Positions 63,214 to 64,000 of a stretch of DNA of 64,000 nucleotides are shown piece by piece. Below the pieces are notes generated by a model, which searched no databases, had not been told where the DNA came from, and saw nothing but the letters and a program-made list of their open reading frames with translations. The DNA is taken from the NCBI GenBank assembly GCA_964408805.1, contig CAYPAV010000019.1, positions 26,130 through 90,129 of the forward strand. The letters are read 5' to 3'. A program made the position numbers and the translations under genes. Origin of the DNA: CAYPAV01 sp964408805. GTDB taxonomy: Bacteria; Pseudomonadota; Alphaproteobacteria; UBA8366. The first letter of the stretch is position 1; each line of letters begins with the position of its first letter.

Positions 63214-63723
63214 ATGATCGAACTCAGCGGATACCGGCCCGGCGCCCTGGGACGGGTAACCGAGCTGCACGGTGCGTATTACGGCGAGAACTGGGGGCTC
63301 GATCTGGCTTTCGAGGCCGAGGTCGCGGAGGAGCTTGCGGAATTTCTGCGTCGTCTCGATCCGGCCCGGGATAGTTTTTGGCTGGCGCATCGCGCGGGTG
63401 TCGCGGTCGGCTCGATTGCGATCGATGGCCACGGCGAGACGGGCGGGGAGGCGCATCTTCGCTGGTTCGTGGTCGACCCGGCTGCCCATGGCACCGGGGC
63501 CGGCCGTGCCTTGTTCACCGCCGCCATGGCGTTTTGCCGCGAGGCGGGGTACGGGCGGGTCGTGCTTTGGACCTTCGCCGGGCTTGCGGCGGCGAGGACG
63601 TTCTATGACCGGGAAGGGTTCCAGGAGACGGAAACCTTCGAGCGATCGAGTTGGGGGCGGTCGGTGTCGATGCAGAAACTCGAACTCGACCTTTGGAATT
63701 CATCCGCCGATCTCCGCCCGTGA
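63214..63723 (+). CDS. GNAT family N-acetyltransferase
   Basis: This acetyltransferase is about 169 residues and has the acetyl-CoA-binding segment LRWFVVDPAAHGTGAGRALFTAAMAFC near residue 90 (R/Q-x-x-G-x-A variant GTGAGR). It ends with the family's AARTFYDREGFQETETFE. It transfers an acetyl group to an amine. The start is uncertain: the GTG at 63211, ATG 63214 and ATG 63196 are all in frame, and the AAGG at 63199-63202 favours one of the first two. It diverges from the selenoprotein operon. Confidence 0.83.
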   Translation: MIELSGYRPGALGRVTELHGAYYGENWGLDLAFEAEVAEELAEFLRRLDPARDSFWLAHRAGVAVGSIAIDGHGETGGEAHLRWFVVDPAAHGTGAGRALFTAAMAFCREAGYGRVVLWTFAGLAAARTFYDREGFQETETFERSSWGRSVSMQKLELDLWNSSADLRP

Positions 63724-64000
63724 TAGGCCCGAACGCCCCCGGGATCCGGTTCCGGCCGATGATCATGCGCGTCTCATAGGTGTAACAAGTCGATTTCCGG
63801 ACATGGCATTATTTGAATAAGGTTGGAAAATCTCCAGTAATATGCTGTAATCATTAAGTTATTCACGTTTTATGATATAAGAAACAGGCAGTTCTTCAAG
63901 TAATTCGACAGGGCGCCTGACCGAGGGGCGGGACGGAATCGCATGTTGACTTGCCCCCAGGTTTCGTACCAATCGTTATGTTAGACCTTGCTCGTTGTTT
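63724..64000. other. Trailing region without a supported gene
   Basis: The last 277 bases have no supported reading frame. The part from about 63800 to 63900 is much richer in A and T than the rest of the window, as in a promoter region or the edge of another genomic element. I found no hairpin terminator or tRNA in it. Confidence 0.5.

Overview
The window is high-GC DNA with dense gene packing and many 4-bp stop/start overlaps. The gene families suggest a metabolically versatile alphaproteobacterium, probably of the Rhodospirillales type or an uncultured relative. There is no rRNA, tRNA, CRISPR array, phage or complete insertion sequence. It reads as a chromosome segment devoted to anaerobic aromatic and C1 catabolism followed by general oxidoreductase and acyl-CoA metabolism.

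Region 1 (0.3-11.5 kb). After a mandelate racemase-like enzyme comes a long minus-strand run of corrinoid methyl-transfer genes. It holds two UroD-type methyltransferases, two identical corrinoid proteins, a RACo-type corrinoid activase, an Fe-S protein, a DUF1638 protein and a methyltetrahydrofolate:corrinoid methyltransferase, with a phenylacetate-CoA ligase embedded. The composition resembles the Mtv/Mto O-demethylase systems of acetogens and methoxydotrophic archaea. The corrinoid gene sits in an exact 793-bp direct duplication.

Region 2 (11.5-27.6 kb). A luciferase-like flavin enzyme diverges from a three-subunit acetone-carboxylase-type operon, and the shared intergenic region carries two FNR-like boxes. 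Next come all three subunits of 4-hydroxybenzoyl-CoA reductase, a MarR regulator, a benzoate/4-hydroxybenzoate-CoA ligase and an indolepyruvate-type ferredoxin oxidoreductase. Two palindromes of one architecture (GTTCG-N5-CRAAC) lie in front of the hcr genes and in the ligase/oxidoreductase divergent promoter region; they are candidate MarR operators. Together regions 1 and 2 could take a methoxylated or hydroxylated aromatic acid to benzoyl-CoA, with the methyl group passed to tetrahydrofolate. That link is inference.

Region 3 (27.6-45.7 kb). This holds a PhoX-like Tat-exported protein, an SMP-30 protein, dehydrogenases, a small exported protein with four tandem CX9C repeats, an MFS transporter, two EamA exporters and a run of assorted catabolic enzymes. 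A 263-bp foldback element with 34-bp terminal inverted repeats supplies the stop codons of two convergent genes. Amt and PII, followed by a clear terminator, close the region.

Region 4 (45.7-64 kb). This holds a TPR-CHAT lipoprotein, SDRs, CoA-transferases, a dioxygenase, an amidohydrolase, a TRAP permease pair and a methyltransferase. A minus-strand operon contains a UGSC-family selenoprotein: an in-frame TGA is followed 10 nt later by a 9-bp hairpin with a GUU loop, which is what a bacterial SECIS element looks like. Ordinary gene calling would split this gene in two.

Four otherwise intact genes (a small gene at 2.5 kb, SMP-30, CHAT, DctM) are each broken by the apparent loss of one base in or beside a G/C run. 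The uniform pattern points to sequence error more than to gene decay.
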